Of a stretch of 64,000 nt of DNA, positions 55,836 to 64,000 are shown piece by piece (within the stretch, counting starts at the first letter, position 1; each line of letters opens with the position of its first letter). Origin of the DNA: Atherix ibis (lineage: Eukaryota > Arthropoda > Insecta > Diptera > Athericidae). The notes under the pieces were generated by a model. The model was not told the origin of the DNA and made no database searches. It was given only the letters and a program-made list of their open reading frames with translations. The stretch is taken from assembly GCA_958298945.1 (NCBI GenBank), contig OY282606.1, forward strand, positions 48,807,920 to 48,871,919, read 5' to 3'. The translations under genes were made by a program, and so were the position numbers.

Positions 55836-58799
55836 CTATGGAGCATATAGCGGCACTAGAGCCTCTGTGAACTCTCTCCATCTGCTTCTGTCTTGAGCCA
55901 GCCTTTTTACTTCCGACCATGATTTGCCAGTTTGTTGGTGTTCGCGCTCGACTGATCTTCTCCAAGTGGTCCTTGGACGTCCTCTGCTGCGATTGCCCTG
56001 TGGGTTCCAATCTAGTGCCATCCTTGCTATGTCCGTAGGTGGTTTTCGCAAGGTGTGGCCAATCCAACTCCATTTCCTGCGTTTGATGTTATCTAGCAGG
56101 GGTATTTGCTTCGTGAGAAGTAACAGCTCATCGTTCGTTATCCAGTTTGGCCAGAAGATCTTGCTTATACGCCTCAAGCATCTGTTCACAAATGCCTGAG
56201 GCTTACGAGTCGTGCTCTCTGTTACTTTCCATGTTTCGCAGCCATACAGCAGGACTGGCTTGACGTTTGAGTTGAATATTCGAAGTTTGAGTGCTATGGA
56301 GAGATGATTGGAACGCCATACGTTCCCAAGTGAGGTGTACGCTTGTCGCGCCTTGTTGATGCGCGTTTGGATGTCTATTTCAGTTCCACCATCCTTGCTG
56401 AGCATGCTGCCAAGGTAACAGAACTTTTCGACATCTTCAACTTGGGTACCGTGTAGCATCAAGGGTCTCTCGCAGGTGGCGCCGACACGTATCAATTTGG
56501 TCTTCTTGATGTTGATTCTCATCCCAACTTTTTCTGCGTTGGAGGCCAGTGCATTCAGTTTCTCCTGAATGCCGTTGAAGGTGTGGGACATGAGGCATAT
56601 GTCGTCGGCGTAGTCCAGGTCGTGGAGCTTCTCACGCAGTGTCCACTGTATACCGTTGCTGGCTGTGCTGTTAGTGCGTTGAAGAACTAGGTCTAGGGCG
56701 ATTATGAAGAGGATAGGCGAGATTATGCAACCCTGCCTGACTCCTCTCGAGATGTTGAATGTATCGCTGTTTCGTCCTTTGAGACGCACTCTACACGGGG
56801 CCTCGCGGTATAGTTCTCGGATTAGATCGATTATGGCCTGCGGGATGCCTAGTTCAGCCAGAGCACTCCAGATGGCGTCGCGAGAAATCATGTCGAAGGC
56901 TCTTTCGAAGTCAACGAAGAGAAGATAGAGCGGGCTGTTCCATTCGTTCGACTGTTTAATGATCATTCTTAGGCTGTTGATGTGATCAATACAGGAGCGG
57001 TTTGGTCTAAAGCCAGACTGCTCGTTGCGGAGGGCACTTTCCACTGTTGGAGTGATGCGAGTCAGGATGATTGATGCGATTAGTTTCTGGATGGTGTTCA
57101 GCAGCGTGATTCCCCTCCAATTTTTGCAATCGCCAAGGTCACCTTTCTTCGGGATGGTGATAATTACTCCTTCTTTCCAGCTGTCCGGGAAGTGGCATTG
57201 TGTCCAGGCTTTTACGATTATAGGATGCAACAGCGAGGCCAGGAGTGGCGGGTCAAACTTCAGAACTTCTGGGGCCAGGTTGTCAGGTCCGGGTGCTTTG
57301 CTGTTCTTAAGCTTGTTGATTGCTGTTGTGATCTCCGTAATCGTAGGTGGTGTTGTTGGGACGGATCTTCGTGGGTTTCTGCGCATCACTGTAGGAGGAG
57401 GATGGAATTCTGGAGCTATTGGAAGTGATTCTGAGAAGAATTCCTTCCAGCGGTCGAGTTGTTCTTCATCCGTGGGGAGAGTTTGACCGTCTTTGTCCTT
57501 AAGTGGTGGCAGTGAGGGTGTTATTTTTCCGGATAGTTTGCGAATTGATGCATAGACACTGCGGATATCGCTCCGGTGTGCAGCGGCTTCTGCTTCGCTC
57601 GCTATTTCGTTGAAGTAGTTCCTCTTGTCGTCCCTTGCCATGCGTTTGACCATCTTTTGAGCAAGGTCGTACCTCGTCTGTAGATGGTGCCTTTTCTCGC
57701 GAGTTTGAGCAGTTTGGAGTAGACCTTTCAGCTTTCTTCGTTTTCCTTTTTGAGTCCAGGTTGACTCGCGGATCCACTCTTTCCTCTTATAGTTCCGAAA
57801 GCCCGTTGCTTCCTCTGCAGCGGACTTTAGTTTGCGCATTAGAGAAGGCCATGTCAGCCTTTCGGCATTGTGGCTAACTTCTTCCAGCTTGTTCGCAAAT
57901 ATCTCGGCTGTCTCTGGATTCTGCAGGCGTTGGATGTCATGCCTGCGTTCTGCGCGATCTTGTTGTTTCTTAGTTGCCACAGGCCTTAGTCTGACCACCC
58001 CAAGTAACAGCTGATGGTCGCTGTATATGTCAGCTCCTCGGATTGTCTTGACGTCCAGGAGCGATCCGAGGAATTTTTTGCTTATTAGGATGTGGTCTAT
58101 CTGGTTGCGGGTCACGCGATCCGGAGACTGCCAGGTGTATTTGTGGATGTTCTTGTGAGGAAACTTGGTTCCACCGATGAATAGTTGATGAGTTGAGCAG
58201 AGGTCAGTGAGACGGTTCCCGTTGTCATTTCCCTCTGTATGAAGGCTGTGTGTTCCAATGATCGAGCGAAGATCAGTGTTGTCCCGGCCTATTTTAGCGT
58301 TAAAATCGCTCATTACAATTTTGATGTCGCTCTTCGGGGCAGATTGAATGCACGTCTCTAATTGGTGGTAGAAGGCTTCTTTATTGGCGTCATCATCTAC
58401 TTCAGTTGGGGCATAGCATTGCACGATGGTGATGTTTCGGAACTTCGAGTGGAACCTGGCTGTCAGAAGGCGGTCGGAGACCGGTTTGGAGCCCATGAGA
58501 GATCTCTTTGCGTTGGCTGATAGGATTAATCCGACTCCGCAGTGGTGTCCACTGTCGTTGCCGCTGTAGATGAAGTGTTCACCCGTCTGCGTTGCGAGGA
58601 TTCCTTGATGTTTCCACCTTGTTTCGGAGATTCCCAGTATGTCGAGATTGTAGCGTCGCATTTCGGAAGTAGCTTGCGCCAGACGAGAAGTTTGGGAGAG
58701 AGTTCGCACGTTCCAGGTACCTATTCGGGTTGTTCGGTGAAAGCCAAATGTCGTTTTGCCTGAGGTGTTGTCCGGTTGATTACTCTTGTGCTGTTTCAT
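55836..58799 (-). CDS. LINE endonuclease/reverse transcriptase, intact
   Basis: The 987-residue protein nicks the target DNA and reverse-transcribes the element RNA there. The N-terminal endonuclease/exonuclease/phosphatase fold has TWNVRTL (about 28-34), the catalytic glutamate E59 in GISETRW, CYAPTE (128-133), SDFNAK (164-169) and SDH (260-262). A basic linker follows (about 330-400). The reverse transcriptase has KAPGPD (501-506), IPKKGD (549-554), GFRPNRSC (596-603), FVDFERAFD (628-636, Asp 630), GVRQGCIISP (686-695) and YADD (730-733). The C-terminal part has YGCETW and a WIGHTLRK block typical of RTE-like proteins. No stop or frameshift occurs and all catalytic residues are present, so it could be active. 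Proteins of this type are often mislabelled craniofacial development protein 2-like in automatic annotation. The ATG at 58799 is 277 bases from the element's 5' end. Confidence 0.93.
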   Translation of the reverse strand: MKQHKSNQPDNTSGKTTFGFHRTTRIGTWNVRTLSQTSRLAQATSEMRRYNLDILGISETRWKHQGILATQTGEHFIYSGNDSGHHCGVGLILSANAKRSLMGSKPVSDRLLTARFHSKFRNITIVQCYAPTEVDDDANKEAFYHQLETCIQSAPKSDIKIVMSDFNAKIGRDNTDLRSIIGTHSLHTEGNDNGNRLTDLCSTHQLFIGGTKFPHKNIHKYTWQSPDRVTRNQIDHILISKKFLGSLLDVKTIRGADIYSDHQLLLGVVRLRPVATKKQQDRAERRHDIQRLQNPETAEIFANKLEEVSHNAERLTWPSLMRKLKSAAEEATGFRNYKRKEWIRESTWTQKGKRRKLKGLLQTAQTREKRHHLQTRYDLAQKMVKRMARDDKRNYFNEIASEAEAAAHRSDIRSVYASIRKLSGKITPSLPPLKDKDGQTLPTDEEQLDRWKEFFSESLPIAPEFHPPPTVMRRNPRRSVPTTPPTITEITTAINKLKNSKAPGPDNLAPEVLKFDPPLLASLLHPIIVKAWTQCHFPDSWKEGVIITIPKKGDLGDCKNWRGITLLNTIQKLIASIILTRITPTVESALRNEQSGFRPNRSCIDHINSLRMIIKQSNEWNSPLYLLFVDFERAFDMISRDAIWSALAELGIPQAIIDLIRELYREAPCRVRLKGRNSDTFNISRGVRQGCIISPILFIIALDLVLQRTNSTASNGIQWTLREKLHDLDYADDICLMSHTFNGIQEKLNALASNAEKVGMRINIKKTKLIRVGATCERPLMLHGTQVEDVEKFCYLGSMLSKDGGTEIDIQTRINKARQAYTSLGNVWRSNHLSIALKLRIFNSNVKPVLLYGCETWKVTESTTRKPQAFVNRCLRRISKIFWPNWITNDELLLLTKQIPLLDNIKRRKWSWIGHTLRKPPTDIARMALDWNPQGNRSRGRPRTTWRRSVEREHQQTGKSWSEVKRLAQDRSRWREFTEALVPLYAP

Positions 58800-58937
58800 G
58801 ATAAGATGTTTTTCTTATGGCTTGCGGCTTATCAGGCCAGCGAAGCAACCCCCAGTGACGTTGGGGGACCCTACGGACTACATATGTAAGGCTTGTAGTC
58901 GGCCTCTCACCCCGGCACCAATGCCGAGATGGCGGCA

Positions 58938-58954
58938 GCGGGAATCGAACCCGC
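58938..58954 (-). promoter_or_regulatory. tRNA T-arm-like hairpin with B-box sequence
   Basis: The minus strand reads GCGGGTTCGATTCCCGC: a 5-bp stem closing the 7-base loop TTCGATT, exactly the form of a tRNA T-arm. It contains GGTTCGATTCC, a perfect RNA polymerase III B-box consensus. It is followed by TGCCGCCA, which looks like the 3' acceptor strand of a tRNA with CCA. No D-arm, anticodon arm or A-box was found upstream; the 5S-like segment stands there instead. Confidence 0.75.
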
Positions 58955-58962
58955 TAACCTAC

Positions 58963-59075
58963 CTGCGACACGCGGTTTTCCAAGTGGTCACCCATCCGAG
59001 TACTAACCACGCCCAGTCCTGCTTAACTTCGGTGATCTGACGAGAACCGGTGGATCCAGGATGGCACGGTCGCAG
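58963..59075 (-). ncRNA. 5S rRNA-like segment forming the LINE's 5' end
   Basis: The 113 bases align end to end with insect 5S rRNA from about position 3 to 118. They contain GGTTCTCGTC, AGATCACCGA, GTTAAGCAG, GTGGTTAGTACT, GGATGGGTGACC and ACCGCGTG. The internal control region of 5S genes (A block, intermediate element, C block) is therefore represented. The terminal helix pairs perfectly over seven bases (CTGCGAC with GTCGCAG) although it differs from the Drosophila sequence on both strands. Helix II (TCCTG with CAGGA), helix III (CGGT with ACCG) and helix V (CGTGGTT with AACCGCG, one G-U) also pair. The segment begins one base inside the target-site duplication, so it belongs to the element. 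It is not a host 5S gene. Confidence 0.85.
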
Positions 59076-59076
59076 A

Positions 59077-59088
59077 TTTTTGGCTCTT
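59077..59088. repeat. Target-site duplication, LINE 5' side
   Basis: TTTTTGGCTCTT directly follows the 5S-like segment (one A between) and equals 55748-55759. Confidence 0.9.
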
Positions 59089-59104
59089 GTACATTAAAAA
59101 AAAT

Positions 59105-59164
59105 GTTCGTGGTACTACATAATGGCCTCTGATTGTTGTTTCAGAGACCTTACAACAAACAAAC
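59105..59164 (-). repeat. Dispersed repeat R, copy 4 (partial)
   Basis: The minus strand reads TTGTAAGGTCTCTGAAAC, then CAGAGGCCATTATGTAG and TACCACGAAC, matching the first third of copy 2. The LINE is inserted in its neighbourhood; a second CTACATAATGG lies on the other side of the LINE at about 55736. Confidence 0.6.
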
Positions 59165-59479
59165 AAATTTCATAAAATACTCGATGTTCTATAAAATTGT
59201 TTAATTTTGCCTAAAACATTGTTAAAAAATACATTTTAAATAATATCCATTTGATAATAAAAAAGGAATGTGCTTCGGTTTTTTTTTGGATCAACAACCA
59301 GAATATTGAGCAGGCTTTTTGAATACAAGGAACATTAATTCTAGAATAATGTGCAGGCTTTTTGAACACAAGAAACAGTAACAGGACATAAGATACGAGT
59401 AGGCATCTATTAATTCTTCTTTAAATCATGAGATTTACTCGAATTTTAATTTCTTAAGCTTAGAAAATCACGTGTTTAT
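59165..59479. other. AT-rich spacer
   Basis: A near-repeat of GTGCAGGCTTTTTGAACACAAGAA-type sequence occurs twice (about 59310-59335 and 59350-59374). Nothing else seen. Confidence 0.35.
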
Positions 59480-60000
59480 TGCCTTTTCAAGCGTTTATGT
59501 GCGTTTTTCCAGGGACGAAATTGTACAATATTTCAATATGACTATTATGGGATGACAGCCGACTACTGAATTTTTATAACGACTAACAGACAATTCATGT
59601 ACGTAAGGAATATTGAGGTCACAAAGGATCATACTATTATGCACGTTAATGTTCGGAGGATTTTCAATTGAAGGGATTGATTGGTCTCCAAATTTCTAAT
59701 CCATATTTCTAGAAGCTAATCCTGTATTTTATATAAGTAAATTTTTGTCGACTATCAGTTTTGATCGTGTATCTGAATATGTGTTTAGTTATCAACAAAA
59801 ACAGTTTCAGTTCCTTTCAGCTCTGAGTGTGAGACAATGTTGGCGTTAATAATTATGGAACGGGATGTTTTTTGGTAAAGCGTAAAAGTACCATGAACAC
59901 TCTTTTATTCGTTTACTTTTATTCGCCAATTTCTGAACCGGCTTTGAAGAAATCAATTTGGTTTTGTAAATGGCAGGAGTCCTTTATGCAAAGGAAAATG
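59480..60000 (-). mobile_element. Jockey-like LINE 3' relic
   Basis: The minus strand gives a degraded KVNE-KSVHGTFTLYQK block (about 59870-59930) like the VNEQKSVHVTFTL region after the reverse transcriptase. Farther down come a block like YGLEIW near 59690 and CDLNIPYVHEL-like sequence near 59600. The same blocks appear in order on the minus strand at 63240-63620 and on the plus strand at 25590-26020. Out of frame and decayed. Confidence 0.6.
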
Positions 60001-62290
60001 TGAGGTGAGGATGATCCTATTATTAATATATATGGTAAGGACTATTGCTTTTTTTAAGTTTAAAATTTATTTTTACTTCATAATTATAACGACAATAAAA
60101 AAATATTTGGTATTCTTTGGGGTAAAAAAGGGACAGAAAGGAATTAAAATTTGGATAAAAATTAAAATTTTACTGAACGTGAAGTTCTACAGGAGTATGG
60201 CCTCATACTCAGAGAACAGAGATATGCTCCCACACCCAGCATAAACAGAAAAAATCATACGAGACATATAGGGGATAATTAAGATACCCGAAGGTGTTAA
60301 GTTCAAAAACAAAAAATATTGAAAAAAAGAGAAAGGAATAGGATTTTAGGGGAAAGGTAGAAAAATTCGGAGAGGAAAAAATAGATCGGAAACAAATTTG
60401 AAAAGAAATTAAAAAAACGTATGTTAAAAAAACTAAAGAAAAGAGGAAGAGACCTATTCCCTAATCCTCTTTACATTACTCCTCGGCTAAAATACATTTG
60501 GAATGCTCGTTTTATGAACGACGATGATCTCTTTCAGGCTATCTTTGGGCAGTGCTATTGTTGGACCGGGTACCTTTGGGTAGGAGGAACCCTGAGTAAA
60601 AATATAAATTTAATTTAAATTCATTATAAAAAGATTTACTTATTTTATATTTTACAAACTTAATTTAATAACAACTTAATAAAAATCAGTATTTATTACA
60701 AGTCGTGGGAATAAAAATTTTATGTTATTTAAATTCAGTTACCTTTTTTTTTCCAATTTATTTGAGTCGCAACAATTTGTTATTTTATCTCATTTCAATT
60801 AATATTCTTTTTTCAATTTATTTTTATATCGAAAAAAAAATGAATACCTTATCACATTTCAATTCTATTCATATTTAAGGTTTTTAAAATGGTTTAATTT
60901 ACAAAGTGTGTCCCAAAAATAACCGACTTTATATTTAAATCATAAAACATGCAGCGTCATCTATTGAAAATTTACAGCATTAAATAGATACATTCATCTT
61001 CTTTCAAACGCACCTAAATTCATGTAAATCGGATGACAGATGTGAAAGTTACAGCCTTAAATTAAAGAAGAACTGGATAGGCCTCTACACAAAAATTCTG
61101 TCGGAATTTTGTGGCAATACATTCGTAGAACGCACACACATGCAATACAACAGAAACGGCGTAAATCATTGGGGGCTAATTTTAAACTTCAATATGCGAT
61201 TGAAGCGGTTTGTTTAAAACCATTTTTCATATGTGATATCATTTATGCATAAAGAAGCAGATTTTTTTAATATTGCCGGTCTTGTTGTTTGATGGAATTA
61301 GTTTTGTAAATATGCAATAAAACACAGTATTTTTTTTAAAAATATTTATTTATTTATTATGTATTTTCATTTTTTTTATTTCACTATATATTATTTATTA
61401 AAACAGAATTTTTAAAGTGGGGAAGAGTATTTAAAATATGAATTGTAAGTTATTTGATTATATTAAAGCAATTATGTGCACAATAAGATGTTAATCGTAT
61501 ACAATATTAAAGAAAATGCTTTAAAACTAAATTACAAAATGAAAAATTTAATGTACTTAAAAACTTCATAACTAATATTTTTAAAAAATTAAAAAAATAT
61601 TATTTATTATAGTAAATGCATTATAATGTGGTATAATAGAGCAAGCAAAACAAATTTATTTAAATAATAATCTTACCGAAGAATAAACTTTATTTATTAT
61701 AACATAATGCAAGCAGCAATGGAAAATAGACAGAAAAATTCGGGCCCTTAAACTTTCTTACACACACTTTATTTACACCGGCACTGTACTATTTTATGGT
61801 AAACATTGAACTGTCAACATCGGATTCACAAATGACAAAGCTATCCTTTAAGTCTCCCCTTTCATGGAGAATTAAAGTTTTAAAACTCTCCGCAAGTCTA
61901 CAAAATTGAGACGCTTTATATTTGAATGATATTTACGAAATGAATAATAAACCTAAAATAGAATTCCATTTCATATCAAAAGTTTGTACAAAAAATAAAA
62001 ATTGCCAATTGTTGTGTTTAAATTGTATTTTTGTTTCCAATAACTGAATAAAAATGAATATAAATTATGGTTTTGCGATTCAAAAAATTTCTATTACGAC
62101 AACTAGATGGCAGTGGGTGTCATGTCTACATAAAAAAAATCAAAACAAAGCTTTACCAAGCGGCGAGAAATGGCAACAACGGGATAGCAAAAGCGGGAAT
62201 TCCGACACAAAATTGCGTATACATATAAGGTCAGCGCATATCCAGGTATTCTTTAATCTAAGGTTACAGCCATTTCAATAAAAGAAAAAG
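60001..62290. other. AT-rich non-coding stretch
   Basis: No gene recognised. Around 60907 the phrase GTGTGTCCCAAAAATAACCG resembles the start of some mariner/Tc1 terminal repeats, but no partner end or coding sequence was found with it. Open frames at 60005-60618 have no domain. Confidence 0.35.
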
Positions 62291-62313
62291 TGTGCTCATG
62301 TTATAAAACAAAA

Positions 62314-62540
62314 ATGGAACAAAGAGCAACTATAAAATTTTGTGTTAAACTTGAAAAAAAATTCGCTCAGACATACGAATTGATATAAAAAGTTTATGGT
62401 GATGATTGTATGAGTCGTACTCAAGTTTATACAGGGTTTACACGATTTAAAAATGGCCGTTAGGATTTAAATGACGACCTAAGGCCAGGTCGTCCAGAAG
62501 CTAGTAATCGTGCTCAACTGGTGGAAAAAGTTCCATGAAA
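62314..62540 (+). pseudogene. Mariner transposase N-terminal fragment
   Basis: From the ATG at 62314 the sequence reads MEQRATIKFCVKLEKKF, TYELI, KVYGDDCMSRTQVY, FTRFKNGR, LNDDLRPGRPEAS and QLVEKV. This is the helix-turn-helix region and GRP linker of a mariner transposase lineage different from A/B, C and the mellifera type. Two stops interrupt it, and the catalytic part is absent: the match ends near 62540. Confidence 0.75.
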
Positions 62541-63009
62541 TCACACACACTGTGTATTCTTCTCTTGTATCTATTAATACCGTAATAACAAAATAAAATT
62601 ACGGGTTTCATAATTTTATTATTTTATTTCCCTTTTCTTATTCCATTAATAAATTTAAAAAAACTTTTGCAGTGAAACGATAGGAAAAGCCGAAGAAAGA
62701 ACCAAAATAATAAGAAAGAAGGGGAAAAAGAAGCAAAGATAAACAAATAAAAAAGAAAGAATCGTTGAATTCACTTTTCTTTCCTTTTTCTCCTTTTTTT
62801 ATTGATTAATAATAAATTCACAAGTACACGTGATATACAAATTTATATTGTGTATTTATATAAATTTTCGTTCATAAATATAAATAAATTATGAATTCAT
62901 CGTTTAAATTTAACTGAACAAAAATCGATCAGGAGCAAATAAATCTTGTTTTTTTATTTATATTTGTTTAGCTGCCTACAACTACATATATATTTTAACA
63001 AGCAGATTT
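62541..63009. other. AT-rich, nothing recognised
   Basis: Purine-rich then AT-rich sequence; no gene or named repeat. Confidence 0.4.
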
Positions 63010-64000
63010 TATGACAAAGCACAACAATGACAGGATAGGAACATGTCAGAGTAAACACCCATCAGTGTTTCTCTATCTAACGAGATTTTAACGTTTTAAG
63101 AAATCTCGTGGCCAATTTCTTTTTAAACGCCGACGAGTGTAAATAAGGAAGGTAACAGAAGACAGGTGCTTAATGAGAGCATTATAGTGATAGGGTAGTC
63201 AGGAATGAAACTTTTTATAACGGGAGACGCACAAATCATGAACGAAGGGAATATTTAGGTCACAGTGAATAACATTGTTACGAACATAGAATGGGGCATC
63301 AATTGGATGCGATAGGAATTAGAAGCATTGGTAGAACCCCATAGTTCAATACCGTACATCCAGATCGGTTTTAAAATCGTTTGTTCTTTAGTGTCAGTTT
63401 CGATCGGCTGTCCAGTAGTCTAAAAAGTAGTCGGTAACGTCTGTTAAGTTCCAGTCTTTTTGACGTCGTATGAATGTTCCAAGTAAGTCGTTTGTCTAGC
63501 TTTACTTCCAAGTAGCGGTATTTGTCTTTTGATGGATTGGTGTCCTCATTAAGGTATATTCGGATGGGGTGATCTTTGCAGAGGGTGAAGGTAACATGTA
63601 CACTATTCTGCTTATTTACTTTTACTCTCCACCTCGTAAATCAGTTTTGGAGATTTTTGATATGGGATTGTAGGTTTCTGGAAGCGATTCTGATATTGGA
63701 GTGGGATGCAAGAATAGCGGTGTCATCAGCAAATGTAGCGGTTATAGTTTTGGGATTTATTGGGATGTCAAAGGTATAAATATTGTATAGGATTGGACCA
63801 AGAATACTGCTTTGAGGAACCAGCTGTGCGGAATGTTCCTTCAAGGATAGAGTGAAGGCGTTTTAAGAGGAGTTTTCTAAATATTTTTCCAAGGATTGGT
63901 AATAAGCTTGAGTATTATTTTAATAATTAAAAATTTCTAAAGTAAGGGAAAATAGGTAATACGAAGAATACTGTTGAATATATAGGTGATAAACACGAGA
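63010..64000 (-). pseudogene. Jockey-like LINE, runs off the window edge
   Basis: The minus strand contains VPQSSILGPILYNIYTFDIP, FADDTAILASHSN and RNLQSHIKNLQ (63641-63844), then a KVNKQNSVHVTFTL-like block near 63590, KYLEVKLDKRLT-like near 63500, a block like YGIELWGSTNASNSYRIQ near 63310-63360, and the HRDLNVPFVHD-like end near 63230-63270. The 3' end near 63000 carries AAAATCTGCTTGTT, shared with the copy ending at 26220. The catalytic box is FADD. Frameshifts break it; its 5' part lies beyond the window. Confidence 0.82.

Larger units (their letters stand above)
55758..59076 (-). mobile_element. Full-length RTE-like LINE with a 5S rRNA-like 5' end
   Basis: The 3.3-kb non-LTR retrotransposon is bounded by a 10-12 bp target-site duplication and has a 24-base poly-A tail (plus 55758-55781 as T's). 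From its 5' end it holds a 5S rRNA-like segment (58963-59075), a tRNA T-arm-like segment (58938-58954), about 140 bases of further leader, one large ORF and a 37-base 3' untranslated part with AATAAA-like sequence before the tail. It is clearly more GC-rich than the surrounding DNA. The intact ORF, clean tail and matching duplications point to a recent, full-length insertion. The single-ORF layout and length fit the RTE group; the clade is not proven. Confidence 0.93.

Noticed and set aside
56704..58014. Plus-strand open frames across the LINE (for example 57025-57486)
   Set aside because: They are antisense shadows of the 987-residue LINE protein in GC-richer sequence.
58930..58970. A complete tRNA gene upstream of the LINE ORF
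   Set aside because: Only the variable loop, T-arm and a possible acceptor strand are present. No D-arm, anticodon arm or A-box precedes it.
58963..59075. A functional host 5S rRNA gene
   Set aside because: It lies inside the target-site duplication of the LINE and is several substitutions away from fly 5S throughout, including the terminal helix. No T-run terminator follows it.
60905..61000. Terminal repeat of a mariner ending the fragment at 62314
   Set aside because: The GTGTGTCCCAAAA-like phrase is suggestive, but no matching opposite end and no continuous element could be traced between them.

Overview
The window reads as a piece of an insect nuclear genome, most likely a higher fly. 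It is strongly A+T-rich, has homopolymer runs and TACA/CATA-type microsatellites, and shows no bacterial gene density. It carries several lineages of mariner DNA transposons and Jockey-, I-, R1- and RTE-type non-LTR retrotransposons (LINEs). One complete host gene is visible: a single-exon polypeptide N-acetylgalactosaminyltransferase of the GALNT11/Pgant35A type at 49041-50867 (minus strand). Nearly everything else recognisable is transposon-derived.

Layout. 1-24 kb: degenerate mariner and LINE scraps; mariner A1 (3912-5281), B1 (7443-8734) and an irritans-type copy C (9306-10245); a long AT-rich non-coding stretch (11-18.5 kb) with a few GC-richer islands; degenerate mariner D (about 18.6-19.5 kb); a perfect 38-bp inverted repeat at 20.8 kb; mariner B2 (21455-22838) beside an older mariner remnant. 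24-46 kb: a Jockey-like LINE with reverse transcriptase (24.6-26.2 kb); RT fragments; mariners A2 (30563-31778), A3 (33262-34532, the only A copy with an open frame), B3 (37166-38443) and a rearranged mellifera-type copy (41.4-42.5 kb). 46.0-48.7 kb: a 21-bp tandem satellite lying just beyond the 3' end of the glycosyltransferase gene. 51.5-60 kb: an I-clade LINE relic, then an apparently intact 3.3-kb RTE-like LINE (55758-59076, minus strand) with target-site duplications. 60-64 kb: AT-rich sequence, a mariner N-terminal fragment and a Jockey-like LINE running off the edge.

The most interesting item is the RTE-like LINE. Its 5' end is an almost complete 5S rRNA-like sequence. The 5S segment starts at most one base inside the upstream target-site duplication, so it belongs to the element. 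Its terminal helix and helix II differ from the Drosophila 5S sequence by paired, compensating changes. It is followed after 8 nt by a tRNA T-arm with a perfect B-box-like sequence. The sense strand of the whole element contains only one run of four T's, although A-runs are common. This suggests an autonomous LINE launched from a 5S/tRNA chimeric RNA polymerase III-type head. The fold and the strand bias are read directly from the sequence; the transcriptional interpretation is inference.

All coordinates of degenerate relics are approximate. Family assignments rest on recalled motifs, not on searches.
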